Source: a virus
IMG/VR virus record: IMGVR_UViG_3300043411_000873
Coordinates: 1-39,496 of that record
Length of the DNA stretch: 39,496 nucleotides
Direction: 5' to 3' (one strand)
Shown: one piece after another, positions 38,321 to 39,496 of the stretch
Numbering within the stretch: position 1 is the stretch's first letter
How the letters are laid out: every line of letters begins with the position of its first letter
The notes under the pieces: model-generated
What the model was told of the DNA's origin: nothing
The model's database searches: none
Seen by the model: only the letters and a program-made list of their open reading frames with translations
Program-made: the position numbers and the translations under genes

Positions 38321-38721
38321 CACTCCGTTTCACCGTTTGCCTGCCAACCCGGCAGTCCAGCGGACGCCGTACCGGCGCCGCTGACTTTTGCGTTAGGCGC
38401 CACCAGCACTACGCCCAATGTGTAGCGCACCGGGCCATCGCACGCAAACACATTCCATCCCACGTACTCCGGGAACTCCACGGCAGTCATGCTGTCGCGC
38501 GGCTTGGATGAATCCAAGTGCAACGCATGATCGCCAGCCGTGAAATACAGGGTGGGAGGCTCTCCGTCGCCACCGCCAACCATTGGCGGCTCGACGTACT
38601 TGCTGTGCAAGTCAACGTAAATGCACACGATGCCTGGCGCCTCGCGGTACATGCTGGCTGCGTTTACTCGCACAGCGCCGTGTTGCGTTACCCGCAGTTC
38701 TACGGGTTTTAGTTCGTCCAT
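38320..38721 (-). CDS. Hypothetical 133-residue protein whose end is encoded by attC, cassette R2
   Basis: MDELKPVELRVTQHGAVRVN then APGIVCIYVDLHSKYV suggests a small beta-rich protein; I do not recognise it. Upstream AGGAGAGG allows starts at 38724 or 38721. The frame runs through the whole of attC R1, so NAKVSGAGTASAGLPGWQAN is recombination-site sequence. It stops in TGA overlapping the methyltransferase ATG. Confidence 0.65.
   Translation of the reverse strand: MDELKPVELRVTQHGAVRVNAASMYREAPGIVCIYVDLHSKYVEPPMVGGGDGEPPTLYFTAGDHALHLDSSKPRDSMTAVEFPEYVGWNVFACDGPVRYTLGVVLVAPNAKVSGAGTASAGLPGWQANGETE
38342..38398 (+). other. attC-like site R1
   Basis: Cores TGCCAAC (38342-38348) and GTTAGGC (38392-38398) flank the stem agcgg / ccgct, an extrahelical A on the left side, then cgccg / cggcg with loop tac. 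The left core extends to 13 bases complementary to 37845-37857. Confidence 0.87.
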
Positions 38722-38745
38722 CATCCTCTCCTATTCGTTGCATGC

Positions 38746-38844
38746 GCCTAACAGACCGTTGGAGCCGAAGCCCAACGGCGGTCAACACCCGCGCTTACTA
38801 ATACCCAGGCGCCGTTGTGCTCGGCTCAACGGCAGCGGTTGGGC
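38746..38844 (+). other. attC-like site R2 (long form, 99 bases)
   Basis: Cores GCCTAAC (38746-38752) and GTTGGGC (38838-38844) flank a long stem: ccgttg / caacgg, agccga / tcggct, an extrahelical A, then gcccaacggcg / cgccgttgtgc, with a loop of about 29 bases. The left end GCGCCTAAC is the reverse complement of GTTAGGCGC at 38392-38400. Confidence 0.88.
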
Positions 38845-39143
38845 GGCAACATCGGCGGCGTTAGCCGATCAGCCAAAGCCATGAACCGCTCGTACTCCTC
38901 TTGTGCTTCCGGTTCTGTTCCGTCCCATGTTCCGTCCACGGTCGAGCAATAGCGCAGAGCATCCGCTTCGGTGCGCAGCACTTCTGCTGCCTCTTTTCCG
39001 GTGCGCAGCAGGTCGCCCATGGCGGCACTGGCGATTCTCAGTGCATCGCGCAACCGTTCAATCTCGTCTGCCGCCTCTCTGGCCACGCTCCAGTCGTCGT
39101 GCCGTGTCCCGCCGGTGCGCAGGTTGTGCAGTAGCAAATCCAT
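38826..39143 (-). CDS. Hypothetical 105-residue phage protein, cassette R3
   Basis: ATG 39143 follows AGGAGAACGAA. The protein MDLLLHNLRTGGTRHDDWSV then AADEIERLRDALRIASAAMG is helical, like small early-region phage proteins, and acidic near the end (WDGTEPEAQEEYERFMALAD). The stop lies inside attC R2. Its start is about 22 bases from the core of attC R3, the same spacing as in the other leftward cassettes. Confidence 0.7.
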   Translation of the reverse strand: MDLLLHNLRTGGTRHDDWSVAREAADEIERLRDALRIASAAMGDLLRTGKEAAEVLRTEADALRYCSTVDGTWDGTEPEAQEEYERFMALADRLTPPMLPPNRCR

Positions 39144-39164
39144 TTCGTTCTCCTGTCGAAAACC

Positions 39165-39242
39165 GCCCAACAAGGCGGTCAAGCCGATTCGCTACAGCGG
39201 GCTTCGCCCGCTTCCGCTCTCGGCTTACCTTGATCGTTAGCG
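39165..39242 (+). other. attC-like site R3
   Basis: Cores GCCCAAC (39165-39171) and GTTAGCG (39236-39242) flank aagccga / tcggctt and an inner hairpin agcgggc-ttc-gcccgct. The left end CCGCCCAAC is the reverse complement of GTTGGGCGG at 38838-38846. Its right core equals that at the window start (12-18). Confidence 0.88.
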
Positions 39243-39246
39243 GTCT

Positions 39247-39496
39247 TCATACGAACAACCGCTCCTGTGCTTTCACTGCTGCAATTCGTTGCGCTGCTTT
39301 GGCGTAGTTGTCCGGGCAAAGCTCCACCCCGATGAACTGCCGCCCCAAGTCGTGGCAGGCTTCCCCAAGGCTCCCGCTGCCAGCGAACGGATCGAAAACA
39401 ACCGCCCCCGGCTTGGTGCTGGCGTTGATGATGTGGCACAACAACGGCAAAGGCTTTTCGCATGGGTGCTTTCCGGGATAGCCTTGCACCGGGTCA
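39247..39496 (-). CDS. Second copy of the DNA methyltransferase, cut by the window end
   Basis: The C-terminal 80 or so residues are present: YPGKHPCEKPLPLLCHIINA, VFDPFAGSGSLGEACHDLGR and the same end as the 23-1015 gene, AQERLFV. Protein differences (SGSLGEACHDLGRQ against SGSMGEACHMLGRE) fall in one short stretch, while both flanking stretches are identical in DNA. The N terminus lies outside the window, or in 273-1015 if the molecule closes as proposed. Confidence 0.9.
   Translation of the reverse strand, partial: DPVQGYPGKHPCEKPLPLLCHIINASTKPGAVVFDPFAGSGSLGEACHDLGRQFIGVELCPDNYAKAAQRIAAVKAQERLFV
39370..39496 (+). repeat. 127-base exact repeat of 146-272 at the window end
   Basis: The last 127 bases are identical to 146-272; the base just before each copy differs (G against T). 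A repeat of exactly 127 bases ending at a contig terminus is what a de Bruijn assembler with k = 127 leaves at a branch or loop. Confidence 0.9.

Noticed and set aside
19150-39150. CRISPR arrays, tRNA genes, diversity-generating retroelement or retron
   Set aside because: No regularly spaced direct repeats, cloverleaf candidates or reverse transcriptase motifs were found by eye, there or elsewhere in the window.
1-39496. Integron integrase or phage integrase
   Set aside because: No tyrosine or serine recombinase frame is visible on either strand; cassette movement would need an enzyme supplied in trans.

Overview
The window is almost certainly the genome, or nearly the whole genome, of a tailed double-stranded DNA phage with a siphovirus plan. 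It has an HK97-type head (terminase, portal, prohead protease, major capsid), a long non-contractile tail with a lambda-type G/GT frameshift and a 655-residue tape measure, and a lambda-like early region (Bet annealase, YqaJ exonuclease, SSB, Cro/YdaS-like regulator, a putative Q-like late regulator). The DNA is GC-rich and strong sites look like ordinary sigma-70 promoters and Shine-Dalgarno sites, so the host is probably a high-GC proteobacterium. I see no integrase gene, CI repressor, tRNA or CRISPR.

Layout: 1-4199 and 37845-39496 are accessory DNA. 4249-8158 (minus) is the early leftward operon: SSB, YqaJ exonuclease, Bet and small genes. 8159-8364 is a divergent control region with palindromic operators. 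8365-12342 (plus) holds the Cro-like gene, replication and recombination genes and a putative late regulator. 12361-12439 is a promoter followed at once by a terminator, like lambda pR'/tR'. 12482-15835 covers lysis and small genes. 15836-28252 covers the cos-like region, packaging, head and connector genes, including a block that looks concerned with glycosylation. 28360-37758 is the tail and receptor-binding module.

The most unusual part is the accessory DNA. It is built of units separated by elements with the anatomy of integron attC sites (59-base elements): RYYYAAC and GTTRRRY core sites, an imperfect hairpin with an extrahelical base on the L'' side, and variable loops. The core at the start of each unit is the reverse complement, over 8-13 bases, of the core at the far end of the same unit, which is what integration from a circular cassette by an integron integrase leaves. 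Eight attC sites (one decayed) plus two bare core ends are visible, and no integron integrase is present. Cassette contents are DNA methyltransferases, an HNH-AP2 endonuclease and small phage-type proteins. All cassette genes but two point leftward, against attC polarity but in line with the phage early operon, so the early promoter could drive them in place of an integron Pc promoter. The one cassette with rightward genes carries its own candidate promoter.

The last 127 bases (39370-39496) are identical to 146-272. This suggests that the molecule closes on itself at a methyltransferase cassette and that 1-145 is an alternative branch. If so, the array is one continuous cassette cluster of about 5.6 kb between the receptor-binding genes and the early operon, possibly variable in the population. 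I read the window as a phage that gains cargo by integron-style cassette capture using a host integrase in trans; that reading is an inference.
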